A DNA stretch of 39,690 bases, taken from NCBI RefSeq assembly GCF_935825525.1, contig NZ_CAKXZT010000125.1, positions 3,946-43,635 of the forward strand, read 5' to 3'. Below the pieces are notes generated by a model. It did not search any database. It was not told the DNA's origin and saw nothing but the letters and a program-made list of their open reading frames with translations. The stretch comes from Mesorhizobium escarrei. GTDB taxonomy: Bacteria; Pseudomonadota; Alphaproteobacteria; Rhizobiales; Rhizobiaceae. Positions 20,438 to 31,129 of this stretch are shown piece after piece; positions within the stretch are counted from its first letter, which is position 1; each line of letters begins with the position of its first letter. A program made the position numbers and the translations under genes.

Positions 20438-22210
20438 TCAGGCGGCCTCGTCCGTGATGGTGCGGCTGAGGCGGCGGACTTCCTCGTCGTTGAGCAAGCC
20501 GCCGGCGCGCAACAGGCTGGCGAAGCGGCCATTGCGCATCGACAATTCGGCGAAGCCACCCGTTTCGACCACCTTGCCGTTGTCCATGAACACGACCAGA
20601 TCGGCATCGCGAACAGTGGTCAGGCGGTGCGCGATGATGAAGGTGGTGCGGCCGCGCCGCAATTCGTCGATCGCTTCCTTGACGCGGTCTTCCGTCTCGA
20701 CATCCAGCGCACTGGTCGCTTCATCGAGCACCAGAATGGGCGCATCCTTCAGCACGGCGCGCGCGATCGCGATACGCTGGCGCTCGCCGCCCGAAAGCTG
20801 TCCGCCGCGTTCGCCGACGACCGTGTCGTAGCCGTTGCTCTTCGACAGGATGAAATCCTGCGCGGCAGCGGCGTTGGCGGCGGCGTGGACCTCATCATAG
20901 GTCGCCTCGGCGCGCCCGACGCGGATATTGTCCTCGATCGAGCGGTTGAGCAGGCCTGCATCCTGGAAAACGGTGGCGATCGAGTGGCGCAGCGACTTGC
21001 GGGTCACCGTGCGGGTATCGATGCCATCGATCAGGATGCGGCCGCTGGCCGGCGAAAAGACCCGCTGCAAAAGATTGATGAGCGTCGTCTTGCCTGCGCC
21101 CGTCGGACCGACGATGGCCACGGTCTGGCCGGCATGGACCTCGAACGACACATCGTTCACGCCCTGCCCCGAATTGGCGAATTCGAAATTGACGTTTTCG
21201 AAACGCACATGACCAGTGACGTTGACCAGGTCACGCAACCCGTCCGGCTCGGCGGCGTCTGCCGCGGAGTCCTCCAGGCGATAAAATTCCTCGAGCTTGG
21301 CCCTGGCTTCCGAAATCTGGTTGGCGAAGGCCGACATCTGATCGAGACGGGCAATCAGCAGCGTGGCAAATCCGGTGAAGGCGATCACGTCACCGATACG
21401 CAGTTGGCCATGCATGACCAGATAGGAGCCGATCAAAAGCACGACCATCATCGAAATGGTCGACGACAGACGGTGAAGAGCGTTGGCCAATGCCCACCAG
21501 TCGAGCACCGGATACTGAGCATCAAGCAGGTTCTTAACGTAGCGCTTCAAGGCGTCGGTCTCGTGGCCGATGCGATTGTAGCTCTGCAGCACGGCGACAT
21601 TGCTGACCGAGTCGCTCACATGCGCGAACACCTGGTGAAAGTGCCGCTCCACGGACGCCTGGCCTTCCCTGGTACGACGCATCACCAGCCGCCCGATTCC
21701 GACGTAGAGAGCGCCCAGCGCCAGCAGGACCATCGACATCCGAATGTCCATGCTGAGCGCCGTCGGCACCAGCAGAACCAGTGCGACAACGGTCGACAAA
21801 TGCTGCCTCATGAACTCGAGCCAGAGGCTGAACAAGGTCTCGACCGCGCGCAGCAGCGTATGCAGAGAATTGGAGGTGCCGCGCTGATGATGCCAGGCAA
21901 GCGGCATGGTGATCACGCGCTCGAATGATTGGCAAAGAACCTCGCTGCGCCGCGCATGGGCAAAGCGGTCCGCGCCGCGCGCCACCAGAACGAAGGCGAC
22001 GACGTTGAAGACGCCAATCCCGGCCCACAGGCCGAGCGTCGAAAAGACCGAGCCGCCGTCCGAAATGGCATCGATCACTCGTCCGAACATGATCGGCTCA
22101 AGGATGGCGATAATCGCAAGCGCGACATTCGCCCCACAAATAAACGCGACGCGTTTTCTGTCGGCAGCGAGATAACCGAGCGCTCTCCAGTAGATTTGCA
22201 GAAGGGACAC
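20438..22210 (-). CDS. ndvA: Cyclic beta-1,2-glucan ABC exporter
   Basis: NdvA/ChvA exports cyclic beta-1,2-glucan across the inner membrane to the periplasm. The 590-residue half-transporter has a six-helix membrane domain (about 20-300) and an ATPase domain (about 335-580) with Walker A GPTGAGKT (368-375), signature LSGGE (472-476), Walker B ILVLDE (492-497) and the switch histidine (H528). The N-terminus MSLLQIYWRALGYLAADRK resembles Sinorhizobium NdvA. The start is a GTG with GGAG eight bases upstream. It lies downstream of ndvB in the same direction but 360 bases away, so it probably has its own promoter. In S. meliloti ndvA expression depends on the FeuP/FeuQ system (established knowledge); those genes are not in the window. 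Confidence 0.95.
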   Translation of the reverse strand: MSLLQIYWRALGYLAADRKRVAFICGANVALAIIAILEPIMFGRVIDAISDGGSVFSTLGLWAGIGVFNVVAFVLVARGADRFAHARRSEVLCQSFERVITMPLAWHHQRGTSNSLHTLLRAVETLFSLWLEFMRQHLSTVVALVLLVPTALSMDIRMSMVLLALGALYVGIGRLVMRRTREGQASVERHFHQVFAHVSDSVSNVAVLQSYNRIGHETDALKRYVKNLLDAQYPVLDWWALANALHRLSSTISMMVVLLIGSYLVMHGQLRIGDVIAFTGFATLLIARLDQMSAFANQISEARAKLEEFYRLEDSAADAAEPDGLRDLVNVTGHVRFENVNFEFANSGQGVNDVSFEVHAGQTVAIVGPTGAGKTTLINLLQRVFSPASGRILIDGIDTRTVTRKSLRHSIATVFQDAGLLNRSIEDNIRVGRAEATYDEVHAAANAAAAQDFILSKSNGYDTVVGERGGQLSGGERQRIAIARAVLKDAPILVLDEATSALDVETEDRVKEAIDELRRGRTTFIIAHRLTTVRDADLVVFMDNGKVVETGGFAELSMRNGRFASLLRAGGLLNDEEVRRLSRTITDEAA

Positions 22211-22570
22211 TTCAGCTACTCCGGCAAATTGTTATTGTGCACTGCATCATTTTCTGACTCGTACCCGTTGACGTGTCGCGAAACAATGCCCGTGTATCCC
22301 TTCAGTTCCCAATTCGCGAACAAAAGATGGCGACGCTGCGAAATCTGTCGTGATCACCTAACGGTTTGAGAAGAAAGGTAAAATGTCAGCCTTGCGGCAA
22401 AATCGTGGCAGGTAGGAAGCACTGCCGAAATTTTAATCAGCAACTGGCCATGTACGAATCCCAAAAACCTGCATCGGCTTTTGGGAAATCTCAAGCGCAA
22501 TAGCATTGCTAGAGCAACTCTAAATAACGCATATCCTCAAGATGTACAAAGACGCTCAAAATCCTTGAAG
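22211..22570. other. ndvB-ndvA intergenic region
   Basis: This 360-base AT-rich stretch should contain the ndvA promoter. TGTCGCGAAACA (22274-22285), 64 bases before the ndvA start, matches 10 of 12 positions of a palindrome found upstream of ndvB. An inverted repeat TCCCAAAA/TTTTGGGA (22459-22486, 12-base loop) lies between the ndvB stop and the ndvA promoter and could end the ndvB transcript, although no T run follows. No gene is visible. Confidence 0.5.
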
Positions 22571-25500
22571 CTACGCCGGTATCCTGACGACCAGATCGGC
22601 CTTGTCGCCGGCTTTCGGTTCGAAAGACGAAGCCTTCGTCTTTTTACCATTTACCTCGAGCGAGACGGCTTTGGCCTTCTTGTCGCGGACAACCTGAACT
22701 CTGAGCTCGGCCCCCAGCACCTTGAGCGTTGCCGCATAGCCATCCCAATGGCTGGGCAGTTTCGGCCTGAACTGGATGCGCTCGCCCCTGCGCTCGATGC
22801 CGAGGATGCCTTCGACAGCCGCGCGATAAAGCCAGCCGGCCGAGCCGGTATACCAGGTCCAGCCGCCGCGGCCGCCCTTGCCTTGCCCGGCATAGACGTC
22901 TGCCGCGACGACATAAGGCTCGACGCGATAGTGCTCGGCAGCGGCCTCGTCGAGCGCATGGTTGACCGGGTTGAGCATCGAGAAACAGCGGTAGGCGTCG
23001 TCGACACGCCCCATTTCGGCGAGCGCAATGACGAACCATGTCGCCGCGTGGGTGTACTGGCCGCCGTTTTCACGGACACCCGGCGGGTAGCTCTTGATGT
23101 AGCCTGGGTTCTGTTCCGTCCTGGAAAAGGGCGGGGTGAAAAGCTTGACGATGTTGAGCTCGTCGTCGACGAGCATTTTCATCGCCTGCTGCATCGCTGT
23201 CGTCGATCGCGCCGGATCGCCCTCGCCCGACAGCACGCTCCACGACTGGGCAATCGAGTCGATCTTGCACTCCTGCGAGCTGCGCGACCCCAGCGGCGTG
23301 CCGTCGTCGAAGCTGCCGCGACGATACCATTCACCGTCCCAGGCCGTGCTTTCCAGCGCCCGCTTCAGCACGTCGGCGTGTTTTGTCCAGGCTTGCGCAC
23401 GCTTGGCGTCGCCTTCCGCCTTGGCGACAGCTGCAAAGTCGCCCAGCGTCTTCAGCAGGAACCAACCCAGCCAGACGCTCTCGCCCTTACCGTGCTCGCC
23501 GACACGGTTCATGCCGTCGTTCCAGTCACCGCCGAGGATCAGCGGCAGTCCGGCGGGGCTGCTGCGCTTGATGGCAAGGTCAAGTGCGCGCGCGCAATGA
23601 TCGTAGAGTGAAGCGGTCTTCTTCGATATTTCCGGGGTGAAAAAGGCGTCGTGCTCGCCTTCTTCCAGCGGCGGCCCTTCGATGAAGGGCAGTTGTTCCC
23701 TGAGGATCGCGGTATCGCCGGTCACCAGCAAGTAGTGTGCCGTGGCATGGGCGAGCCAGACCACGTCGTCGGAAATCATGGTGCGGACGCCTGCCTCGGT
23801 TCGCGGCAGCCACCAATGCTGCACGTCGCCTTCGGGGAATTGCCGCCGCGCCGCGTTGAGGATCTGGTCGCGCGCCAATTTCGGATCATGGAGAAGCAGG
23901 GCCAGCGTGTCCTGCAACTGATCGCGGAAGCCAAAGGCGCCGCTCGCCTGGTAGAACGCCGAGCGGGCTCGGATGCGGCAGGCAAGGCTCTGATAGGGCA
24001 GCCAGTGGTTGACCATCGCGTTGAGCGCCCTGTCCGGCGTCTCGACCTGGATGGTGTCGAGAAACCCTCGCCAGGCGCGTTCATTGTCAGTCAGCCGCTG
24101 ATCGAAATCCTTGCTGCAATGATGCTGTACCAGCGCGCTGGCTTCCTCGGCAGACGCTGCATCGCCGAGCAGCCAGAGCAACGTCACGTCGCCGCCGGCG
24201 GGGATGTCGACGTCGCGTGCAACTGCAGCACAAGGATCGTCGCCCGCCTCGACGCGGCCCGACAGGCTTGCGCCGCTAAGCACGGCTTGCGGGAGTTCGC
24301 TGGTGCCGTTTCGGCCGATGAACTCGCCGCGATCGGCCGTCACGGAGTGTGCCGCCCCGTCGGCGGCCAGGAAGGCGACCCGCTCGCTGAAATCGAGCCC
24401 GTAGGGATTTTGCGCCAGCAACGCGCCCGTCGCGACATCCCTCGAGGGAACGATGGTCGCCGCCGTGCGCGAACGATGGCTGCCAAGAACCCATTCCGCA
24501 TAGGCATAGACGCGCAGGCGCGCCGGCGCCGAACCGGAATTCTGGATGCGCAACCGGGAGATTTTCACCGGATCGACGGAATCCACCACATGGGTAAGGT
24601 CCATCGACAGCGGCCCGCGCTTCGAACGGAAGGTCGAAAACCCCTGCCCGTGCCATGTTTCGTAGGTCATGGCGGGATCGCGCACGACGGCGGCCAGCGG
24701 CGAGAACGCCCGGCCGCTGGCCTGATCGTAGATATAGATGCCCTCGCCTGGCCGGTTGGTGACCGGGTCGTTCGTCCACGGCGTCAGTTGATAGTCGCGG
24801 CTGTTTCGGCTCCAGGTGAAGGCAGTGCCTTCAGCCGAAACGTGGAAACCGAACGAGGCGTTGGAAACGACGTTGATCCAGGGCTGCGGCGTCGTGCGCC
24901 GGCCAGCAAGGCGCACGACATAGTGACGTCCGTCACCCTCGAAGCCGCCAAAGCCGTTCCACTGGTTGAGCCCGCTGCCGTCGGCACGGCCTTCCAACGA
25001 GGCTTGGGCCCACGTATGTGGCGCCGGCGGAGACGGTTCACGAAGCGCTGCTGCACCCGCCGGCTGCAAGGCGTCCCGCGCTTGCAGCGCAGCGGCCTCG
25101 GCGCGCTCGATCTGATCGAAGATGGTGCCGTTGCGCGTGTGCAGAACGACGCGAGCGACGGCCAGCAGCGTCTTGTAGGTCGCCTCGTCCATGAGGTCGC
25201 GGCGTACCGCGAAGATGTGCTGGCGTGGTCCTAGCTCCTTGCCGCGCAGGCGGCTGTTTTCGCACAGCGTCTCAACCGCCCGTTGCAGGTCCTGCACGTA
25301 GGACGAAGCCTGCTCGTTCACGACGACAAAGTCGATCATCATGCCGCGGGCGCGCATGTATTCCTGGAAGCGGAGCGCCTGGGCAACTATTTCGAGATCG
25401 GCGACATCGCCGATCCTGACCAGGAAAATCGGAAAGTCGCCGGATATGCTGGTCGGCCATAGGCCCGATTGCCTACCGAGCCCAGAAGCGATCGATTCGG

Positions 25501-28500
25501 CCGGAAGCCGCAGGAACGGATCCGGATAGATCAAATAGCGCGCCAGATTCTGCACATTGGCGGCATCGGCAAGGCTGAGACCGAGATGCCGGGTCTGCAC
25601 CTGCGAGCGGGTCCAGGCGAGCATCGCCTGGCGCGCGAAGGCTTCCGGATGATCAAGCCGCGCAATGGCTTCTTCGAGTTCGGCACGATTGGCGCCGACG
25701 GCAGTCCAGAAGGTCAGCGATATCTTCTTGTTGGCCGGCACGCGCACCTGTCGGCGAAGTGCTGCGACCGGGTCCAGCGTGAAGCCGGAATGGCCGCCAA
25801 GCTTGGCGCCGGGATCGAAGGCGGCGGCCTCGGTAATGGTGCGGCCGCGGCCTATGAAGGCGCGCCGGTCGGTTTCGGCCTCGGCGTCGCGCGTCGACCC
25901 AGACGGGTCGGTGACGAAATGCACCATAGCGACATCAGGCTCGTCCGTTTCCCGCTTACGTCTCGTGGCGAAGATCGCTGCGTTATTCGCAGCGATTTCG
26001 GTTTCGACGAACATTTTCGAGAACGCCGGATGCGCGTTGTCGGATGCTTCGGAGCCCAGCACCAGTTCAGCGAACGAGGTCACTTCGATATGCCGGTCGA
26101 CCGGGCCGTCATTGTAGAGGGTCACCCGCCGGCCTTCGCCATTTCCTTCCGAAATGACGATGCATTCGACCTCCGAACGCAGTGATCCCACCGACTTGAC
26201 GAAGCTCGCCTTGTCGTCGGAGAACAGCGTCCGCACCTCTTCGTGGGTGGCACGCTTCGGCTCGGCGGTGGCCGACCACCAGTCGCCGGTGCCGGAGTCG
26301 CGCAGGAATATGTAGGAGCCAAGCCGATCCTCGGTTGGATCCGGCTGCCAGCGCGTGACGGCAAGCTCGCCCCAGCGACTATAGCCGGAGCCGGTCGCGG
26401 TAACCATGACCGAGTAGCGGCCATTGGACATGACGCTGGTCGAACGCAGCGCCTTGAGCGGGTTGAGCACGATGCGCGTATCGGGGCTCTCGGCTTCCGT
26501 TTCGTCCTTCGACCGTTCGTCGGCCTCGGTCCTGACGGTGGCGGTCGGGATGTCGCGCGGCGCTCTTTCCTGCAGCAGCAACTCGGCCGACTCGATCACC
26601 GGATCGCTGTGGAAGCGGTCGCGCAGGCGTCCTTCAAAGATGGCGTCGGCGACGGCGGCGATCGACATGCCGGAATGGTGGGCCATATAGTTCAGCACGA
26701 CGACATGGTCGGTGCCCTCTGGCACGCGCTGCGGCGTGAAATCGACCGCATCGTAGAAGCCGTGCCGGCCAAGGGCGCCGAGCCGCCTCAGCCTGGCCAG
26801 GTTCTGCACCGATTCACGCGGGGTGAACTGCGCCGCCAGCACGGTCGCGTAAGGCGCAATCACCGTGTTCTGGCCAAGACCTCGCTTCAGGCCCAGCCCA
26901 GGCACGCCGAAATTGGTGTACTGGTAGGTCAGTTCGCGATCGCGGGCGTTGTAGGCCGCTTCCGAAATGCCCCAGGGCACGTTCTTCGAGCGGCCGTACT
27001 GGATCTGGCGCTTGATGATGAGCTTGCTGGTCTGGTTGAGGATGCTGCCTTGCGGCTCCTTCATCACCAGCGGCGGCATCAAATACTCGAACATCGAGCC
27101 GGACCAGGACATCAGCGCGCCCTTGAACCCGATCTCGACGATCGGCCGGCCGAGGTGGAACCAGTGCTCCGTCGGCAGATCGCCCTTGGCTATGGCGAAC
27201 AGGCTGGTCAGCCGCGCCTCGGAAGCCAGGAGGTCGTAGCAGCTTTCGTCGAGCTGATGCTCCTCGACCCGGTAGCCGATCGACAGAAGCTTGCGTTCCT
27301 TGCGCATGAGGAAGGAGAAATCCATCTCGAAGGCAAAGCGGCGCGTGCGCTCGCGCAACGAAAGAAGCTTGGCCCGCAGCGCCTCGACGGCATTGTCGTC
27401 GCTATGCGCGTCATGGACATGCGCTTCGCAGGTGGCTTCCAGTCTAGCCGCCCAGTCGGCGATGGTGTCGCTCTGCGTCGAGGCGGCCTCAGTATGGATA
27501 GCGATGGCGAGCTTGCGGATCTCGCCAGCCAGAACGGCCAGGTTGATGGTGCGGATCGACGCCATCTCGGGCTGTGCCTTGATCGATTCGACAGCGCGTC
27601 GCATGCCGTCGAGGCGATCGGCAAGTCGCTGGCGCAACGGCCGCAACTGGCGGCGGTCGTCAGGCAACTCCGCCAGGCTTTCGTCGAGGATCGTCACCGT
27701 ATCGAGGATACCCTCAAAGTCGCCCTGAAGGTGGACTGCAGGCGCTTCCGCCCATTCGGCACAGGCTGCCGCTACTGCCACCAGATGGCCGGCGAGATTG
27801 CCGCTATCGACGGCGGAAATGTACAGCGGATAGAGCGGCTTCAGTGTCGTCGTGTCATACCAGTTGAAGAGATGGCCGCGCTCACGCGGCATGCTCTCGA
27901 TAGTCGACATCGTCGCGTCAATGCGGGTGGTGGCGTCGGATAGGCTGATCCAGCCGAAATCGCGCGCCGAAACCACTGACAGGAGATAGACGCCGATATT
28001 GGTCGGCGAGGTGCGGGGCGCCACGACAGGCGCCGGACTTTCCTGGAAATTGTCAGGCGGCAGATTGTGATGCTCGGCCGTCACGAAGGTCTCGAAATAA
28101 TGCCATGTGCGCCGCGCAACCGTGCGCAGCACATGGATGTCGGCCGCCGATATGCGCAAACGGTCCTCGGTTTCGGCCGAGCGGCTTATAAAGAAGGCGA
28201 AGGCCGGCGAGCCGATCCAGAACAGCGCGAAGAAGAAGGCGACGAAAGCTCCGGTGGAATCGGCCACAACAGGGATGGCGAGGCCGACGACGCCGACAAT
28301 CACCGCGCCGTACATCATGCCGTAATAGGAGCCGAGATCGTTGTCGCCGTTCTTGTGAGCCTGCGAGGCAGTGCGCCATTCGAGCAGGTCCTTCCGGCTG
28401 ACGAACAGGCGGTAGAGCGTGCGAATAATGGCATCGCCCATCATCCAGGCCAGATGCGCCATCAGCACGATCTTCAGAGCCACCAGGGCGGTGCCGAAGA

Positions 28501-31129
28501 CGACGTCGCGCGCCAGCGCCGAGAAATGACCGCGCGGCGTCTGGTCGCCGCTTTTCGGCAGGATGGCGTGGACGATGTCGAACGTCGGCGCCATGAAAAG
28601 TGTGAGGATCAGCAGCGCCTGCCATTGAGCGGCCTGGGTGAAGGGCAGCAGCGTCCAGCCGGCGATCGCGGCCATCACCCAGAAGATCGGCGTCAGCGAC
28701 CGGCGCAGATTGTCGACCATCTTCCAGCGCGACAGCGCCGGCACACCGGAGCGCGGATTGAGAATGAAGCCCAGAAGCTGCCAGTCGCCGCGCGCCCAGC
28801 GATGGTGGCGCGACGCGTCAACCGAATAGCGGGTCGGATAGTCCTCGACCAGTTCGACGTCGGTGACCAGTGCCGCGCGCGCCAAGGCGCCTTCGAGCAG
28901 ATCGTGACTAAGCACGGTGTTTTCTTCGATGCGGCCCTTCAGCGCCGCCTCGAAGGCGTCGACATGATAGAGCCCCTTGCCGGTGAAGGAGCCGTCGCCG
29001 AAGACGTCCTGGTAGATGTCCGAGACGGCAAAGACGTAGGGATCGAGGCCGCGATTGGCAGAAAAGACCCGCTGGAAGAAGGATGCGTCGTCGCCGCTGG
29101 TCAGCGAAGCGGTGATGCGCGGCTGCAGGATGGTGTAGCCGGCGCTGACGACGCGCTTTGCCGCATCGTAATGCGGGCGGTTGAGCGGATGGCAAAGCTT
29201 GCCAGCCAAACTAGCGACGGCATCGCGGGTGGTGCGCGTGTCGGCATCCAGCGTCATCACATGGATGACGTTTTCCGGCAACGGCACGTCCAGCGGCAGA
29301 AAGGTGGTGTCGCTGTCACCACGCAGCAGAAGATTCAGTTCGTGCAGCTTGCCGCGCTTCCGTTCCCAGCCCATCCAGGCGCCCTGGGATTCATTGTAGA
29401 GTCGCCGGCGGTGCAGGACGTAGAAACGCGGCGCGCCTTCGCTGGGATAGCGGGCGTTCAGCCGCGCGATCTCGTCTCGAGCATATTGCAGGATCTCGAT
29501 ATCCGCCGCATCGATTTCGGTTTTGCTGTCTGGCCAGTCCGAAAGCAGGGCGAAATGGATTTCGTCCGCCGTGTTGGCCAGGTGGTGCACTTCGATGTTG
29601 CGGATGTTCTCCTCGACGTCGTCGCGCGAGCCGATCAGCGACGGCACCACCACCAGCGTGCGCGCCTCGGGCGGCATGCCGCGTCTGTAGTCGTAGCCGA
29701 CGAGGCGCGTAGGCTTCAGGAACAACGATACGACGGTGTTAAAGAAGGCAAGCGCGCCTTCGCTGGCCGGCACGGCAAACAGCGCCAGCATCAGGACGAT
29801 CGACGGTATGGACAGGCCGAGATTGGCAAGGGCGTTGCCGGAGAGGACAAGAAGCAGGGCCGTCAGTGCGAACACCGGCACGACAATGCCCAGCCATCCG
29901 GTCTTGCGGAACGTCCGTTTGATCGTGACGCTGACGGTCGGCCGATAGCCGATCGCCTTTTCCAGTTCCAGCCGGCGCGGGCCGACCAGAAAGAACCCGA
30001 CGTCGGTGTGAGCGGTCGGACTGGTAACGGTGGTATCGGCGACAGCGGCATGGCCGGCGAGTTCGATCGCCTTTTCAGCAACGCGGAATTCGGAACGATC
30101 GGAGCGGCGCGCCATTTCCTCGATCGCGGTCCGGTACTGGTCGCGCGAGAAGAAATCGAGCGCGGCGAAATCGGTGCGCTCGCGCAGCAAGGTGTCGATG
30201 CGGCTGACATCTTCGAACCAAACCGTCCAGTCGATATCGTTGATGAGCCTGAGGCCGCGGATGATGTTGCCGGTGGTTACGTTGCCGCTGGACAACGTGC
30301 GATGCTCGCTGATGATGATTTCCTCGGCATCGGAGCCGGACTTTTCAAGCTCGCCCTCCAGCCATTCCAGCGCCCTGCCGGCATTTTGCGACCCGTCGCG
30401 CAGGCGGTAGAGCAATTGGGTGGCAAAGGTGGTGTCTTGTGCATGGGCGACGTAGTTCGACAGGATCGCCTGACGGTCGGCGCTGTCGTCGATCGCCAGC
30501 ACGCCGTCGGCAACCTCGTTGGCAATCTGACGCATCTGCCGGGTACGATTGACCCGCACCGCGATGCGGCGAAGATTTTCGATCAGAACGAAGCGCAGCA
30601 GCGACGGCAGCGCCCAGAGCTCGCCGATCTTCAGCGGCTCGACGGACTGAAAGCCTTCGACGATCGCCTTGAACATGGCCGCCGAGACGGAGCTGTCCGA
30701 ATGCGCGACATAGGTCCAGGCCAGCGCCAGCGCGCGCGGCACACGAGCGCCGTCGCGCAGCTTCAGGGTCGGCAACTGCCGATAGAAACGGGGCGGCAGG
30801 TCGCGCTTGACCTGGAAGATGGTTTCCTCGACCAGATAGTTGTTGTCGAGCAGCCATTGCGCCGCCGGCGTAATCGTCTCGCCTCTAGCCTGCGCGGCAT
30901 TGGTCGAGCGGTAGACTTCGAGGATCTTCCTAGCGCTGTCGCGGACGCGTGGCTGGAAATCGAACGGCTCCAGGCCGAACAGATCCCTGACGTCGCCCTT
31001 GGCGAGGCTTGTACCCAGCGTGCGCAGGCGCTCTTCCGGCAGGAAATTGGAGCGTATCGGCTCTTCCGTGATGGCCGGAAAGCTCGCACTCGTCTTTTCC
31101 ATTTGGGTGGGGTCTGTCTGGATATTCAT
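22571..31129 (-). CDS. ndvB: Cyclic beta-1,2-glucan synthase
   Basis: NdvB/ChvB is a giant inner-membrane enzyme that primes on itself, elongates beta-1,2-glucan from UDP-glucose, controls chain length and cyclises the product. At 2852 residues it is close to the Sinorhizobium protein in size. An N-terminal cytoplasmic region is followed by helices at about 412-471. The glycosyltransferase domain has DAD (628-630) and RHHRWARGDW (774-783). More helices lie at about 813-980. A glycoamylase-like domain at about 1270-1500 (GYRVEEHQLDESCYDLLASEARL) and two phosphorylase-like halves extend to the C-terminus (with GGDWNDGMNRVG and GGRGGWTWYTGSAGW). The frame is unbroken over 8.5 kb. The ATG at 31127-31129 has a weak GGA upstream. 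ndvA follows it. Confidence 0.97.
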   Translation of the reverse strand: MNIQTDPTQMEKTSASFPAITEEPIRSNFLPEERLRTLGTSLAKGDVRDLFGLEPFDFQPRVRDSARKILEVYRSTNAAQARGETITPAAQWLLDNNYLVEETIFQVKRDLPPRFYRQLPTLKLRDGARVPRALALAWTYVAHSDSSVSAAMFKAIVEGFQSVEPLKIGELWALPSLLRFVLIENLRRIAVRVNRTRQMRQIANEVADGVLAIDDSADRQAILSNYVAHAQDTTFATQLLYRLRDGSQNAGRALEWLEGELEKSGSDAEEIIISEHRTLSSGNVTTGNIIRGLRLINDIDWTVWFEDVSRIDTLLRERTDFAALDFFSRDQYRTAIEEMARRSDRSEFRVAEKAIELAGHAAVADTTVTSPTAHTDVGFFLVGPRRLELEKAIGYRPTVSVTIKRTFRKTGWLGIVVPVFALTALLLVLSGNALANLGLSIPSIVLMLALFAVPASEGALAFFNTVVSLFLKPTRLVGYDYRRGMPPEARTLVVVPSLIGSRDDVEENIRNIEVHHLANTADEIHFALLSDWPDSKTEIDAADIEILQYARDEIARLNARYPSEGAPRFYVLHRRRLYNESQGAWMGWERKRGKLHELNLLLRGDSDTTFLPLDVPLPENVIHVMTLDADTRTTRDAVASLAGKLCHPLNRPHYDAAKRVVSAGYTILQPRITASLTSGDDASFFQRVFSANRGLDPYVFAVSDIYQDVFGDGSFTGKGLYHVDAFEAALKGRIEENTVLSHDLLEGALARAALVTDVELVEDYPTRYSVDASRHHRWARGDWQLLGFILNPRSGVPALSRWKMVDNLRRSLTPIFWVMAAIAGWTLLPFTQAAQWQALLILTLFMAPTFDIVHAILPKSGDQTPRGHFSALARDVVFGTALVALKIVLMAHLAWMMGDAIIRTLYRLFVSRKDLLEWRTASQAHKNGDNDLGSYYGMMYGAVIVGVVGLAIPVVADSTGAFVAFFFALFWIGSPAFAFFISRSAETEDRLRISAADIHVLRTVARRTWHYFETFVTAEHHNLPPDNFQESPAPVVAPRTSPTNIGVYLLSVVSARDFGWISLSDATTRIDATMSTIESMPRERGHLFNWYDTTTLKPLYPLYISAVDSGNLAGHLVAVAAACAEWAEAPAVHLQGDFEGILDTVTILDESLAELPDDRRQLRPLRQRLADRLDGMRRAVESIKAQPEMASIRTINLAVLAGEIRKLAIAIHTEAASTQSDTIADWAARLEATCEAHVHDAHSDDNAVEALRAKLLSLRERTRRFAFEMDFSFLMRKERKLLSIGYRVEEHQLDESCYDLLASEARLTSLFAIAKGDLPTEHWFHLGRPIVEIGFKGALMSWSGSMFEYLMPPLVMKEPQGSILNQTSKLIIKRQIQYGRSKNVPWGISEAAYNARDRELTYQYTNFGVPGLGLKRGLGQNTVIAPYATVLAAQFTPRESVQNLARLRRLGALGRHGFYDAVDFTPQRVPEGTDHVVVLNYMAHHSGMSIAAVADAIFEGRLRDRFHSDPVIESAELLLQERAPRDIPTATVRTEADERSKDETEAESPDTRIVLNPLKALRSTSVMSNGRYSVMVTATGSGYSRWGELAVTRWQPDPTEDRLGSYIFLRDSGTGDWWSATAEPKRATHEEVRTLFSDDKASFVKSVGSLRSEVECIVISEGNGEGRRVTLYNDGPVDRHIEVTSFAELVLGSEASDNAHPAFSKMFVETEIAANNAAIFATRRKRETDEPDVAMVHFVTDPSGSTRDAEAETDRRAFIGRGRTITEAAAFDPGAKLGGHSGFTLDPVAALRRQVRVPANKKISLTFWTAVGANRAELEEAIARLDHPEAFARQAMLAWTRSQVQTRHLGLSLADAANVQNLARYLIYPDPFLRLPAESIASGLGRQSGLWPTSISGDFPIFLVRIGDVADLEIVAQALRFQEYMRARGMMIDFVVVNEQASSYVQDLQRAVETLCENSRLRGKELGPRQHIFAVRRDLMDEATYKTLLAVARVVLHTRNGTIFDQIERAEAAALQARDALQPAGAAALREPSPPAPHTWAQASLEGRADGSGLNQWNGFGGFEGDGRHYVVRLAGRRTTPQPWINVVSNASFGFHVSAEGTAFTWSRNSRDYQLTPWTNDPVTNRPGEGIYIYDQASGRAFSPLAAVVRDPAMTYETWHGQGFSTFRSKRGPLSMDLTHVVDSVDPVKISRLRIQNSGSAPARLRVYAYAEWVLGSHRSRTAATIVPSRDVATGALLAQNPYGLDFSERVAFLAADGAAHSVTADRGEFIGRNGTSELPQAVLSGASLSGRVEAGDDPCAAVARDVDIPAGGDVTLLWLLGDAASAEEASALVQHHCSKDFDQRLTDNERAWRGFLDTIQVETPDRALNAMVNHWLPYQSLACRIRARSAFYQASGAFGFRDQLQDTLALLLHDPKLARDQILNAARRQFPEGDVQHWWLPRTEAGVRTMISDDVVWLAHATAHYLLVTGDTAILREQLPFIEGPPLEEGEHDAFFTPEISKKTASLYDHCARALDLAIKRSSPAGLPLILGGDWNDGMNRVGEHGKGESVWLGWFLLKTLGDFAAVAKAEGDAKRAQAWTKHADVLKRALESTAWDGEWYRRGSFDDGTPLGSRSSQECKIDSIAQSWSVLSGEGDPARSTTAMQQAMKMLVDDELNIVKLFTPPFSRTEQNPGYIKSYPPGVRENGGQYTHAATWFVIALAEMGRVDDAYRCFSMLNPVNHALDEAAAEHYRVEPYVVAADVYAGQGKGGRGGWTWYTGSAGWLYRAAVEGILGIERRGERIQFRPKLPSHWDGYAATLKVLGAELRVQVVRDKKAKAVSLEVNGKKTKASSFEPKAGDKADLVVRIPA

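Noticed and set aside
22459..22486. Intrinsic terminator for ndvB
   Set aside because: The stem is AT-rich at one end with a 12-base loop and no T run follows in the ndvB direction, so I list it only as an inverted repeat.
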